This document shows positions 8,782-16,420 of a stretch of 64,000 nucleotides of DNA, piece after piece. The notes under the pieces were generated by a model. The model saw only the letters and a program-made list of their open reading frames with translations. It was not told the origin of the DNA and made no database searches. Source of the stretch: Dyadobacter fermentans DSM 18053 (GTDB lineage: Bacteria; Bacteroidota; Bacteroidia; Cytophagales; Spirosomataceae). Location: assembly GCF_000023125.1 (NCBI RefSeq), contig NC_013037.1:3286001-3350000 (forward strand), in the 5' to 3' direction. The translations under genes and the position numbers were made by a program. Position 1 is the first letter of the stretch. The number at the start of each line of letters is the position of its first letter.

Positions 8782-8789
8782 TATCTTTG
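8782..8789 (+). promoter_or_regulatory. -7-like promoter box for the M28 peptidase gene
   Basis: TATCTTTG, an exact TAnnTTTG match, 22 bases before the ATG at 8812. No convincing -33 TTG is seen. Confidence 0.45.
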
Positions 8790-8811
8790 CCTCTTAACTA
8801 TTTTTAATGTA

Positions 8812-9753
8812 ATGAGAATCTTTTTTCACAGTCTGCTGCTCGTAATGGGCGCTGTGCAGGCATTTGGACAGTCCGTAACACCCTCACCGGAAATCATCCG
8901 CAAACACATTTCCTACCTAGCGTCCGATAAAATGAAGGGCCGCGGCACCGGCAGCAAGGAAAATGAAAAGGCCGCAAAATATGTGGCGAAACAATTCAAA
9001 AAGTACCAGCTTTTACCCAAAGGCACCGACGGTTACTACCAGCCTTTCACGGCGAAAATCAGACGCATAGTGGTCCCCGATAGTGTTCGCGAGGCCCGGA
9101 ACGTGATCGGATTTCTCGACAACGGCGCGCAGTACACCATCGTGATAGGCGCTCATTTCGACCACCTTGGCCTCGGCCGGCAGGGCAGTTCGAAGGCCGA
9201 CAAGCCCGAAGGCCAGATCCACAACGGCGCCGACGATAATGCCTCCGGCGTGGCCGGTTTGCTCGAACTGGCGCGGTATTTTTGCGGAAATGACAAAAAG
9301 GAACCCTATAATTTCCTTTTCATCGCATTCGGTGCGGAAGAACTGGGGCTCGTTGGCTCGCGTTATTTTGTCAATAACCCGACATTGCCTTTGGCTGAAA
9401 TCAACTTTATGTCCAACATGGATATGATCGGTCGGTACGACCCTAACCGCGGCGTGGGCATTGGCGGCTATGGCACGAGTGCGGAATGGCCGGTCGTTTT
9501 TAAAGATCTAAAAAGCGATACGAAGTTTTTTACCGATAATGCCGGCAGCGGCGGCTCCGATCACGGTTCGTTTTATGCCAAACAAATCCCGGTGCTGTTT
9601 TTCCATACCGGCGGCCACGACGATTACCACAAGCCTACCGACGACACGGAGAAGATAGACGTGAATGCCGAGGCTGGTATCCTCGGGATTCAGATCAAAC
9701 TCATTGAGAATGCGATGTTATTACCAAAACTCAGTTTTACAGAGGTTAAATAA
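8812..9753 (+). CDS. Secreted M28 family zinc aminopeptidase
   Basis: Exported metallopeptidase with a co-catalytic two-zinc site. The ATG at 8812 starts a signal peptide (MRIFFHSLLLVMGAVQAFGQ); the open frame extends upstream to 8734 but that part overlaps the promoter box. All M28 ligand motifs are visible in order: GAHFDHLG (first His), NGADDNASG (bridging Asp), GAEELGL (catalytic and ligand Glu), NMDMIGR (Asp) and GGHDDYHKPTDD (final His). The 313-residue length fits single-domain M28 enzymes without extra modules. It likely degrades peptides in the periplasm or outside the cell. The trehalase gene follows in the same direction after 34 bases. Confidence 0.92.
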   Translation: MRIFFHSLLLVMGAVQAFGQSVTPSPEIIRKHISYLASDKMKGRGTGSKENEKAAKYVAKQFKKYQLLPKGTDGYYQPFTAKIRRIVVPDSVREARNVIGFLDNGAQYTIVIGAHFDHLGLGRQGSSKADKPEGQIHNGADDNASGVAGLLELARYFCGNDKKEPYNFLFIAFGAEELGLVGSRYFVNNPTLPLAEINFMSNMDMIGRYDPNRGVGIGGYGTSAEWPVVFKDLKSDTKFFTDNAGSGGSDHGSFYAKQIPVLFFHTGGHDDYHKPTDDTEKIDVNAEAGILGIQIKLIENAMLLPKLSFTEVK

Positions 9754-9787
9754 ACCTATTTTGGAAACCCTTTAAAGTCAGTTTGTT

Positions 9788-11338
9788 TTGTACGGTTTTG
9801 TTGCTCCCTCATTTACCTATGGCCAGCCTCACATCTCTCCAGAAGAGTTGTACGGAACGCTATTCCGTGACGTGCAGTGCAGCCACATTTTCTCTGATTC
9901 CAAAACATTCGCCGATGCGATCCCATTGGAAGATCCGGTGCTGATTATCGAACGGTATCACCGCGAAAAGCACCTGCCCGAGTTCAATATGGACACCTTT
10001 ATTCGGGGGCATTTCAGGATGCCGGCGCATATCGTGTGTGATTTTGTGTCCGACAGAAGCGAGCCTGTTTCCGAACATGTGGGCAAGCTCTGGTCGGTAC
10101 TCACGCGCCAGCCCGAAAACCAGGAGCGCGGTGGCTCATTGATTCCCCTGCCTTACCCGTACGTGGTGCCGGGCGGGCGTTTCAGGGAAATATATTATTG
10201 GGACAGCTACTTTACCATGCTCGGGCTCAAAGAGTCGGGGCGGGCGGAGCTGATCGAGAATATGCTTAATAACTTCGCCTACCTGGTGGATACATTGGGC
10301 TTCATTCCGACGGCCAACCGGACTTACTACCTGAGCCGCTCGCAGCCCCCGTTCTTCTCGCTCATGGTGCGGCTGTTCAGCGATATGGAGGGTAAAAAAG
10401 TATTGAAAAAATACCTGCCGCAAATGCAGAAGGAGTACGACTACTGGATGGATGGCGGCCACGAGCCCGGCGAACCTTTCACAGCCCATCGCCGGGTGGT
10501 ACATCTGCCCGACGGCGTGGTGCTGAACCGCTATTGGGACGATAAGGCGACGCCCCGGCCGGAATCGTACGGCGAGGACACCGACCTGGCACGCGAGGCC
10601 AGCGAGGCGCACGGCACCGCGCCCGACGAACTGTACCGGCACATCCGCGCCGCGGCCGAGTCGGGCTGGGATTTCAGCAGCCGCTGGTTTGCCGATGAAA
10701 CAGATTTCACCAGCATTCACACGACGGACATCCTGCCGATCGACCTGAATTGCCTGATGTACCACCTCGAAAAGACCATCGCCGAGGCCTACCTGCTAAG
10801 CGACAATCGCCGGATGCATTTGCTTTACGAGGAAAAGGCGCGCCAGCGGAACATCGCCATTCAGACCTATTTCTGGGACGAATCCAGGCATTATTACATG
10901 GATTACGATTTCAAAAAAAGGAATTTTACCAAGGCGATCACCATTGCGGGTACTTTTCCATTGTTTTTCAAACTCGCCCCAAAACCGCATTCGCATTATG
11001 TGCGGGCATACATTCGTCTCAACTTTTTGAAATCGGGCGGGCTGCTCACCACCATGGTGCGTACCGGCCAGCAATGGGATGCCCCTAACGGCTGGGCTCC
11101 GCTGCAATGGATCGCCTACAAGGGATTGCGGAACTACAATTTCCACCGCACGGCCAATGAACTAAGCGACGAATGGCTCTCGCTCATCGAGAAAGAATTC
11201 AGGCATTCGGGCAAGATGCTCGAAAAATACAATGTATCCGACACGAACCTGCTTGCCGGCGGCGGTGAGTATGAAATCCAGGAAGGCTTTGGCTGGACCA
11301 ACGGCGTGTATCTCCGGATGAAAAACAGAAAACGGTAG
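9788..11338 (+). CDS. treF: Trehalase (GH37), probably cytoplasmic
   Basis: Hydrolyses alpha,alpha-trehalose to two glucoses. Both family signatures are exact: PGGRFREIYYWDSY at residues 128-141 and QWDAPNGWAP in the C-terminal third. The glycine-rich GGGEYEIQEGFGWTNGV near the end carries the catalytic base Glu, and SGWDFSSRW carries the catalytic acid Asp. There is no signal peptide, so it resembles the cytoplasmic TreF type. No in-frame ATG precedes the conserved part; translation probably starts at TTG 9788, since a stop lies in frame just upstream (9773). A later TTG at 9848 is the alternative. No trehalose transporter or synthesis gene is adjacent. Confidence 0.92.
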   Translation: MYGFVAPSFTYGQPHISPEELYGTLFRDVQCSHIFSDSKTFADAIPLEDPVLIIERYHREKHLPEFNMDTFIRGHFRMPAHIVCDFVSDRSEPVSEHVGKLWSVLTRQPENQERGGSLIPLPYPYVVPGGRFREIYYWDSYFTMLGLKESGRAELIENMLNNFAYLVDTLGFIPTANRTYYLSRSQPPFFSLMVRLFSDMEGKKVLKKYLPQMQKEYDYWMDGGHEPGEPFTAHRRVVHLPDGVVLNRYWDDKATPRPESYGEDTDLAREASEAHGTAPDELYRHIRAAAESGWDFSSRWFADETDFTSIHTTDILPIDLNCLMYHLEKTIAEAYLLSDNRRMHLLYEEKARQRNIAIQTYFWDESRHYYMDYDFKKRNFTKAITIAGTFPLFFKLAPKPHSHYVRAYIRLNFLKSGGLLTTMVRTGQQWDAPNGWAPLQWIAYKGLRNYNFHRTANELSDEWLSLIEKEFRHSGKMLEKYNVSDTNLLAGGGEYEIQEGFGWTNGVYLRMKNRKR

Positions 11339-11465
11339 CGGCGCCTGGTTGCATGCCGCCCGTTCTTCTATCCATTTTCCAATAAATAATATTAAAAATC
11401 AATAAGAAAATCTTCCCTTAGCAGATATTTTTAATACCTTGCCGTAACCAAGCCCATTTGACTTC

Positions 11466-12254
11466 ATGAAACTTCCCATATACCAAATCGACGCTTTTAC
11501 GGACAAGTTGTTTGGTGGAAACCCTGCCGCGGTAGTGCCTTTGGAACAATGGCTGCCCGAGGAAACGATGCTCGCCATCGCCGCTGAAAACAACCTTGCC
11601 GAAACCGCATTTTACGTCCCGACCGAGTCCGGATTCCACATCCGCTGGTTTACCCCTGCCGTTGAAGTGGACCTCTGCGGCCACGCCACGCTCGCGGCCG
11701 CTTATGTGATTTTTAATATTCAGAATTACGAAGGGCACTCGATCCAATTCGAATCGCGGAGCGGCGTGCTCACCGTCGATTGCAAGGAAGACTGGCTTAC
11801 ATTGAACTTCCCCGTGGATCAATACCACATCGCCGTGCCGCCTCCGGGGCTGGTAGAAAGCCTCAAAAACACAACGCTCCTGGAAGTATACAAAGGGAAA
11901 ACCGACTATCTGGTCGTGGTTGAATCGGAAGAAGTGGTTAAGAACCTTGATTTTGACATTATCATCCTGTCCACGATCCCCGCACGCGGTGTGATCGTGA
12001 CCGCGGCAGGCGACGAGGTCGATTTCGTGTCTCGCTTCTTTGCGCCGCAATCGGGCATTGACGAAGATCCCGTGACCGGCTCCGCGCACACCACGCTCAT
12101 CCCCTACTGGGCCGAAAAACTGTCCAAAACGAAACTCAATGCCCGTCAGCTATCACGCCGCGGCGGCTTTCTGAAATGCGAGCTGGACGGCGAACGCGTA
12201 TTCATCGGCGGCCAGGCAAAACTATACCTCAAAGGCGAAATACTGGTAGATTAG
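11466..12254 (+). CDS. PhzF family epimerase/isomerase-like protein
   Basis: A 262-residue protein with the diaminopimelate-epimerase-like double fold of the PhzF family, whose members catalyse isomerisations on small amino-acid-like substrates. The conserved acid is Glu46 in NNLAETAFY, followed by RWFTPAVEVDLCGHATLA. The second half has the GIDEDPVTGSAHTTL motif, both typical of the family. Size is slightly below the usual 280-300 residues but no motif is missing. It stands alone and is convergent with the EamA gene. The real substrate is unknown; there are no phenazine genes nearby, so a phenazine role is unlikely. Confidence 0.88.
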   Translation: MKLPIYQIDAFTDKLFGGNPAAVVPLEQWLPEETMLAIAAENNLAETAFYVPTESGFHIRWFTPAVEVDLCGHATLAAAYVIFNIQNYEGHSIQFESRSGVLTVDCKEDWLTLNFPVDQYHIAVPPPGLVESLKNTTLLEVYKGKTDYLVVVESEEVVKNLDFDIIILSTIPARGVIVTAAGDEVDFVSRFFAPQSGIDEDPVTGSAHTTLIPYWAEKLSKTKLNARQLSRRGGFLKCELDGERVFIGGQAKLYLKGEILVD

Positions 12255-12319
12255 GCGCGGCCGGCTAGGTGCTACCGGCCAGGCGCGGCCGGCTAGGTGC
12301 ATACCAGCTAGGCGCGGCC
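12253..12319. repeat. GC-rich tandem repeat between two convergent genes
   Basis: The 20-base unit AGGCGCGGCCGGCTAGGTGC occurs exactly at 12253-12272 and 12281-12300, and its first ten bases recur at 12310-12319. Period is 28-29 bases. The array spans the stop codons of both flanking genes: PhzF ends within the first copy and the EamA stop overlaps the third. Confidence 0.85.
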
Positions 12320-13186
12320 CGCGAATTTTGTACGCTGTCCGGCGTACAGCCCGGCCACTACGAGCACCGTTCCGAGAACGGTGTAGATCGTTACCGGTTC
12401 GCCCATGAGCCACCATGCGAAGAAAAATCCGAACAAAGGACAGAGGAAAAGCCAAAGGGATGCCTTCACGGTGTCGAGCCGGAGCAGGTAGAACCAGCAG
12501 ATAAGTCCGGCGATCGATACGGCCAGGCTAAGCCACAATACCGAACCCCAGAACATCGTATCCAACCGGGTGGTGCTGAAATCGCTCACGAGCAATGTGA
12601 CCGGCAGCAGGAATGCGCCGCCCAAAAACACCTGCCAGCCGTTGATGAGCAGATTGGGCAGCTCCCATCGAACCGTAGCGTAGTAAACGCTCGCAGCCGA
12701 CACAGCCACCATGCTGATCAGCAGCAGGATAACACCACCGAGCGTGGTGTAACTGTCGGCAAGCAAGGGATATGTTGCCACAGCCACGCCCGCCATTCCC
12801 AGCACAATGCCTGTCCATTCCTCTGCCCGGGGCTTCCGTTTGAGCCACCACGACGACAGCAGCACGATGATCAGCGGATTGGTGGAAACCGCCAGACTGC
12901 CGATTCCGGCCGCGGTATATTTCATTGCATACACGTACAGCCCCAGGTAGAACGTTGTATTCAGAAAACCGAACAATGCCAATTGCTTCCATTCGGTTTT
13001 TCGGGGCAACCGGTAGGCCTTATCTTTGGCAAACAGGTACGAAAATGATAGCAGCAATATACCGGCGATAAAAAACCGGACGTTTGCCAGTATCAAAGGA
13101 GGTGCAGATTGCACGCCGAATTTCGTTGCGACCGACGCCGACGACCAGAGAATGGAAAAGAGAAGACCGATACCGATGTTTTTCAC
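12308..13186 (-). CDS. EamA/DMT family transporter
   Basis: Inner-membrane permease of the drug/metabolite transporter superfamily with about ten hydrophobic segments forming two EamA repeats. The first begins with NIGIGLLFSILWSSASVATK and the second with a VLGMAGVAVATYPLL-type stretch. The C-terminus is basic (GQRTKFAGRA). The frame is open far upstream, but residues there overlap the divergent OmpA gene and are not membrane-like. The most plausible start is GTG at 13186 (292 residues), with TTG 13192 as an alternative; there is no in-frame ATG. Substrate cannot be told from sequence. Confidence 0.83.
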   Translation of the reverse strand: MKNIGIGLLFSILWSSASVATKFGVQSAPPLILANVRFFIAGILLLSFSYLFAKDKAYRLPRKTEWKQLALFGFLNTTFYLGLYVYAMKYTAAGIGSLAVSTNPLIIVLLSSWWLKRKPRAEEWTGIVLGMAGVAVATYPLLADSYTTLGGVILLLISMVAVSAASVYYATVRWELPNLLINGWQVFLGGAFLLPVTLLVSDFSTTRLDTMFWGSVLWLSLAVSIAGLICWFYLLRLDTVKASLWLFLCPLFGFFFAWWLMGEPVTIYTVLGTVLVVAGLYAGQRTKFAGRA

Positions 13187-13248
13187 ACGCAAGAATAATA
13201 ACCAGCCAAAATTACTAGTTGTACCTCGGCTTCCGCCCCCACTTTTTA

Positions 13249-13256
13249 TATTTTTG
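13249..13256 (+). promoter_or_regulatory. -7-like box immediately before the OmpA-family gene
   Basis: TATTTTTG, an exact TAnnTTTG match, followed after three bases by the ATG at 13260. If it is the real -7 element, transcription would begin at or just inside the start codon. Confidence 0.35.
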
Positions 13257-13259
13257 GGT

Positions 13260-14654
13260 ATGATTAACAAAAAAAATGCGCTGCGGGCGGTGTTTGCCAC
13301 GCTGCTTTGTGCCCCGGCGCTCCACACGCATGCCCAAAATCAATGGACCTATGATTTCAACAATGGTTTGCTGCCGATTGAAAGCGGCGGCCCGGCGCTG
13401 AAACCCGTGGGCCAGGCCGGGCAGATCATCAAGGAACAGATCCCCGGCTCCGATTACCTTTCCCGGTCCATTTATGTTTTTGAAAAAAATAGCGGCCTGC
13501 AATTCAACAATGCCGAAACGAAGGGTTTTCTCAACAAATCGTTCACGGTCGAGATCTATTTCAAACTCACGGAACTCGACAGCTGGAAACGCGTGCTCGA
13601 CTTTAAAAACCGCAAAAGCGACTACGGAACCTACATTTATAACGGCAAACTGAATTTTTACGATTTCGCGGTGAGCGAAAAAGCACCTGTGCGCGCAAAC
13701 CAGTATGTGCATTATGTCTACTCGCGCGACCACGAAACCAAAACCATTAAGATGTACATTAATGGCCTTTCGAAAGTGGAGTTCAAAGACCCCGGCACCG
13801 AAGGCATGCTGGACGCCGACCAGGTGTTGAACATGTTTCAGGACGACCTCATTGCCGGCAACGAGTCCGGCGCCGGCACCATTGCACTCATCCGCCTGTA
13901 CGACCGCGTGATGACGCCCGTATTCGTTCGCCGGAGCTATCAAACGATCGCCAAAAATTTTAAAGAACCGGTCGCCAAGAAAGAAGAGCCTGAAAAAGAG
14001 CAGCTCGTGGAGGAAAAGCCGGAGCCTGCCCGAAACAAAAACCTCGCAATGGTAACCGGCCGGGTATATGACGGCCGCAGCCTGAAACCCGTGAACGACG
14101 CCGAAGTGCACGTCCGCAAATCGGCGAACGACTCGCTGGTGGCGCATACCAAAACCGTCGGAGGCGTTTACAATGTAGAGCTCCCGCCGCACGAAAGCTA
14201 CCGGATTACGGCGCAAGCCGATGGGTTTCAAGCCCGAAGCGTGACGGTCCGCACCAATAATCGTTTTGAGGAAATCAAGGCACTGATGAACATGTCGCCC
14301 GAGAGCCACTCCACGCCGCTCTCGACCCTGTATTTCAGTCAGGGCACCGAAGTGCTGGAAGACAGCGCCCTGTCCGATCTCGATTCGATTGTGAGTTATT
14401 TTCAGAAAAGACAAGACCTGCGCCTCGTACTGAAAGGCCACACGGACAATACCGGCAGCTTCGAAAAGAACCTGGAACTTTCCAACAAGCGCGTGGAAAC
14501 GGTGAAGGCCTATCTGATCGGCAAAGGTATCATTGCAGAGCGCATTGAAGGGTCGGGCTACGGATCGGCGCAGCCGCGGCAGATGAACCAAACGGAAGCT
14601 ACGAAGAAGTCAAATCGAAGGGTGGAAGTCTGGGCAGAGCCGGTAAAAAGATAA
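13260..14654 (+). CDS. OmpA-family protein with LamG-like and CarboxypepD_reg-like domains
   Basis: Exported 464-residue envelope protein. A signal peptide (ending near HTHAQ) precedes a concanavalin/LamG-like beta-sandwich at about residues 30-225, which typically binds glycans. A charged linker rich in Lys and Glu follows, then a CarboxypepD regulatory-like domain starting TGRVYDGRSLKPV. The C-terminal OmpA domain (about 345-464) has GHTDNTGSFEKN and SNRRVEVW, which bind peptidoglycan. The protein likely links the cell wall to an outer structure or ligand. A TATTTTTG promoter-like box ends only three bases before the ATG, so the mRNA may be leaderless. Confidence 0.85.
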   Translation: MINKKNALRAVFATLLCAPALHTHAQNQWTYDFNNGLLPIESGGPALKPVGQAGQIIKEQIPGSDYLSRSIYVFEKNSGLQFNNAETKGFLNKSFTVEIYFKLTELDSWKRVLDFKNRKSDYGTYIYNGKLNFYDFAVSEKAPVRANQYVHYVYSRDHETKTIKMYINGLSKVEFKDPGTEGMLDADQVLNMFQDDLIAGNESGAGTIALIRLYDRVMTPVFVRRSYQTIAKNFKEPVAKKEEPEKEQLVEEKPEPARNKNLAMVTGRVYDGRSLKPVNDAEVHVRKSANDSLVAHTKTVGGVYNVELPPHESYRITAQADGFQARSVTVRTNNRFEEIKALMNMSPESHSTPLSTLYFSQGTEVLEDSALSDLDSIVSYFQKRQDLRLVLKGHTDNTGSFEKNLELSNKRVETVKAYLIGKGIIAERIEGSGYGSAQPRQMNQTEATKKSNRRVEVWAEPVKR

Positions 14655-14679
14655 AGCCATCTCATGGAGATGGCTTTAT
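14651..14679. terminator. Hairpin terminator after the OmpA-family gene
   Basis: Perfect 13-bp stem (14651-14663 with 14667-14679) and a 3-base loop, starting inside the stop codon of the OmpA-family gene. The T-run follows the hairpin on the minus strand (CTTTTTACC), so it looks stronger as a terminator for leftward transcription than for the gene it overlaps. Confidence 0.7.
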
Positions 14680-15244
14680 ACTGACTATTCCTAAACCCTT
14701 AACCTTTTCTTATCTTATATATCTTTACGCTTCAAAAGCTTTGTTTCTAACTTGGTAACGCATCGGCGCTGCCGATCGTTTCATTGTTTTTGTAAAGAAA
14801 GAATCCTGTCAATAATACTCGAATTTTTCTTCTCTACAAAATTCAGAGAACTTAACCAATATACGCTGTTAATTATTCTCCAGATCTGACGAAATCTTGC
14901 TGTTTCGTCCTTTTTCAATGCTTCCGGCGCTTTCGATTTTGCCGGTTCGCAATCCTGAAATCCTGTTATTTTACAAAGATAATTTTATTTCAGTTAGCGT
15001 CATGGATTTATTCAATTCTAATGGCGCCGTATTGCATTACAAATGTCCGCATTAAATTTGAAATTACAAATTGTCCAAAAAACGTATATCAAAATTTTCT
15101 TTGGAATTTTATCGCAATTTCAACACTTCAAAACTTATTTTATACTAGTAATCAGTAAAACACTTTTATTTAATTTTACAAAATCATTCAAAAACCAAAT
15201 AAATACAATTCTTGAAATATTTATATTTTCTTTAAAAAGTACTA
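14680..15244. other. AT-rich intergenic region with a possible small minus-strand transcription unit
   Basis: No recognisable protein gene or known RNA family. On the minus strand an exact TAnnTTTG box (TATCTTTG, 14974-14981) lies about 320 bases before the hairpin at 14651-14679, whose T-run faces that direction. Between them are a TTG-started frame at 14781-14918 (45 codons, GGAAG just upstream) and a 19-codon ATG frame at 14725-14784. They overlap as ATGA. The 45-codon frame also continues for 21 codons beyond its TGA. A second hairpin (14888-14894 with 14903-14909) is followed by CTTTTTC in the plus direction. The stretch 15000-15244 is extremely A+T-rich and shows nothing else. Confidence 0.35.
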
Positions 15245-15805
15245 TCATTGGTTATAATTGTTCATTGTCGCCTGTATCCCCAAAGTACAAAACGATGTAA
15301 CCATATCACCTGCTTTGTCCAAAATGATGGGCAGCTCCGCCATTTCCTCATTGGAAAAAGGTTTTAGCACATAATCTACTTGCCTGCCGCGTGGAAAATT
15401 ATTTCCGATCCCGAAACGCAATCTGGGGTATTCTGTGGTGCCGATTATTTCCTCAATATTCTTCAATCCGTTGTGGCCGCCGTGGCTTCCCTTCGGCTTA
15501 ATCCGCAACGTCCCGAACGGCAATTGTAGCTCATCCACAATGGTTAGTGTGTTTTCGGCCTGCACTTTGTACTGATCCATATAATACCGGATCGATTTCC
15601 CGCTCAGGTTCATATAGGTAGTAGGTTTGATAAAATAAATGTGCCTGCCTTTATACTTCCACTCTGCCACGAACGCCAGTTTTTCAAAGGAAAATTTGAA
15701 ATCGTGCTGCGCGGCAAGGCGGTCGAGCACCATAAAGCCTGCATTATGTCGGGTAAAAGCGTACTCCGGACCTATATTCCCCAGCCCGGCAATCAGATAT
15801 TTCAT
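15245..15805 (-). CDS. pth: Peptidyl-tRNA hydrolase
   Basis: Frees tRNA from peptidyl-tRNA that drops off the ribosome. The 186-residue protein has the usual bacterial Pth length and catalytic set: Asn10 in AGLGN, His20 in TRHNAGF, the TYMNLSGKS segment, the Asp of IVDELQLP and the GSHGGHNGLKNI loop. The start ATG at 15805 directly precedes KYLIAGLGNIG, as in the family. It is divergent from the pyrR-like gene with a 63-bp gap. No strong terminator is visible downstream, where an A+T-rich gap begins. Confidence 0.95.
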   Translation of the reverse strand: MKYLIAGLGNIGPEYAFTRHNAGFMVLDRLAAQHDFKFSFEKLAFVAEWKYKGRHIYFIKPTTYMNLSGKSIRYYMDQYKVQAENTLTIVDELQLPFGTLRIKPKGSHGGHNGLKNIEEIIGTTEYPRLRFGIGNNFPRGRQVDYVLKPFSNEEMAELPIILDKAGDMVTSFCTLGIQATMNNYNQ

Positions 15806-15868
15806 TGAATAAAAGTTTTAATTTCGTCTAAGAGCACATTAATTTAGGCTAAAATTCAGGGAAATTTC

Positions 15869-16411
15869 ATGATACCCCAAAAACGATTAGTACTCAGCAG
15901 CCCCCTTCTGGAAATAATGATCAGTCGGCTATGCCAGCAAGTGATTGAGAATCACCAGGATTTTTCTAACACGGTCGTCATGGGCTTACAGCCGCGGGGA
16001 ATCCACTTTGCCGAACGCATTGTAGAGGAACTCCGCGCGAAGACGGGCCAGAATATCCTCGTGGGGCATCTTGACGCTACCTTTTACCGGGACGATTTCC
16101 GCCGCCGCGAGTCCCCGCTCGTGCCGAACAAAACCAATGTACCTTTCCTGATCGAAGGCAAAAAAGTGATCCTGATCGACGACGTGCTCGCCAGCGGACG
16201 CATGGTGCGCGCCGCGCTGGACGCCATGACGGCATTTGGCCGCCCCAAAGTGGTGGAACTGCTCGTGCTGATCGATCGCCGCTACAACCGCGAACTGCCG
16301 ATTGACCCCGATTATGTCGGAATGGAGGTGAGCACGCTGGAAACGCAGCGTGTGCAGGTGGAATGGAAAGAACAGGGCTTCGAGGCTGACCATATCTGGC
16401 TCGTCGACTAG
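15869..16411 (+). CDS. pyrR: PyrR-like phosphoribosyltransferase
   Basis: A 180-residue type I phosphoribosyltransferase of the PyrR group. The PRPP-binding loop is VILIDDVLASGRMVRAAL (about residues 100-117), close to the PyrR consensus, with ASG in place of the common YTG. VVMGLQPRGIHFAERI near the start and LLVLIDRRYNRELPIDPDYVG near the end also match. In Gram-positives PyrR attenuates the pyr operon and has weak uracil phosphoribosyltransferase activity. Here no pyrimidine genes and no attenuator are adjacent, so salvage or a regulatory role elsewhere is equally possible. Confidence 0.85.
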   Translation: MIPQKRLVLSSPLLEIMISRLCQQVIENHQDFSNTVVMGLQPRGIHFAERIVEELRAKTGQNILVGHLDATFYRDDFRRRESPLVPNKTNVPFLIEGKKVILIDDVLASGRMVRAALDAMTAFGRPKVVELLVLIDRRYNRELPIDPDYVGMEVSTLETQRVQVEWKEQGFEADHIWLVD

Positions 16412-16420
16412 CGCATTGCC

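Noticed and set aside
15043..15300. An 85-codon open frame on the plus strand in the AT-rich gap
   Set aside because: Composition follows the local A+T bias (Phe, Ile, Lys-rich), it overlaps the conserved end of pth on the other strand, and nothing in it looks like a known protein.
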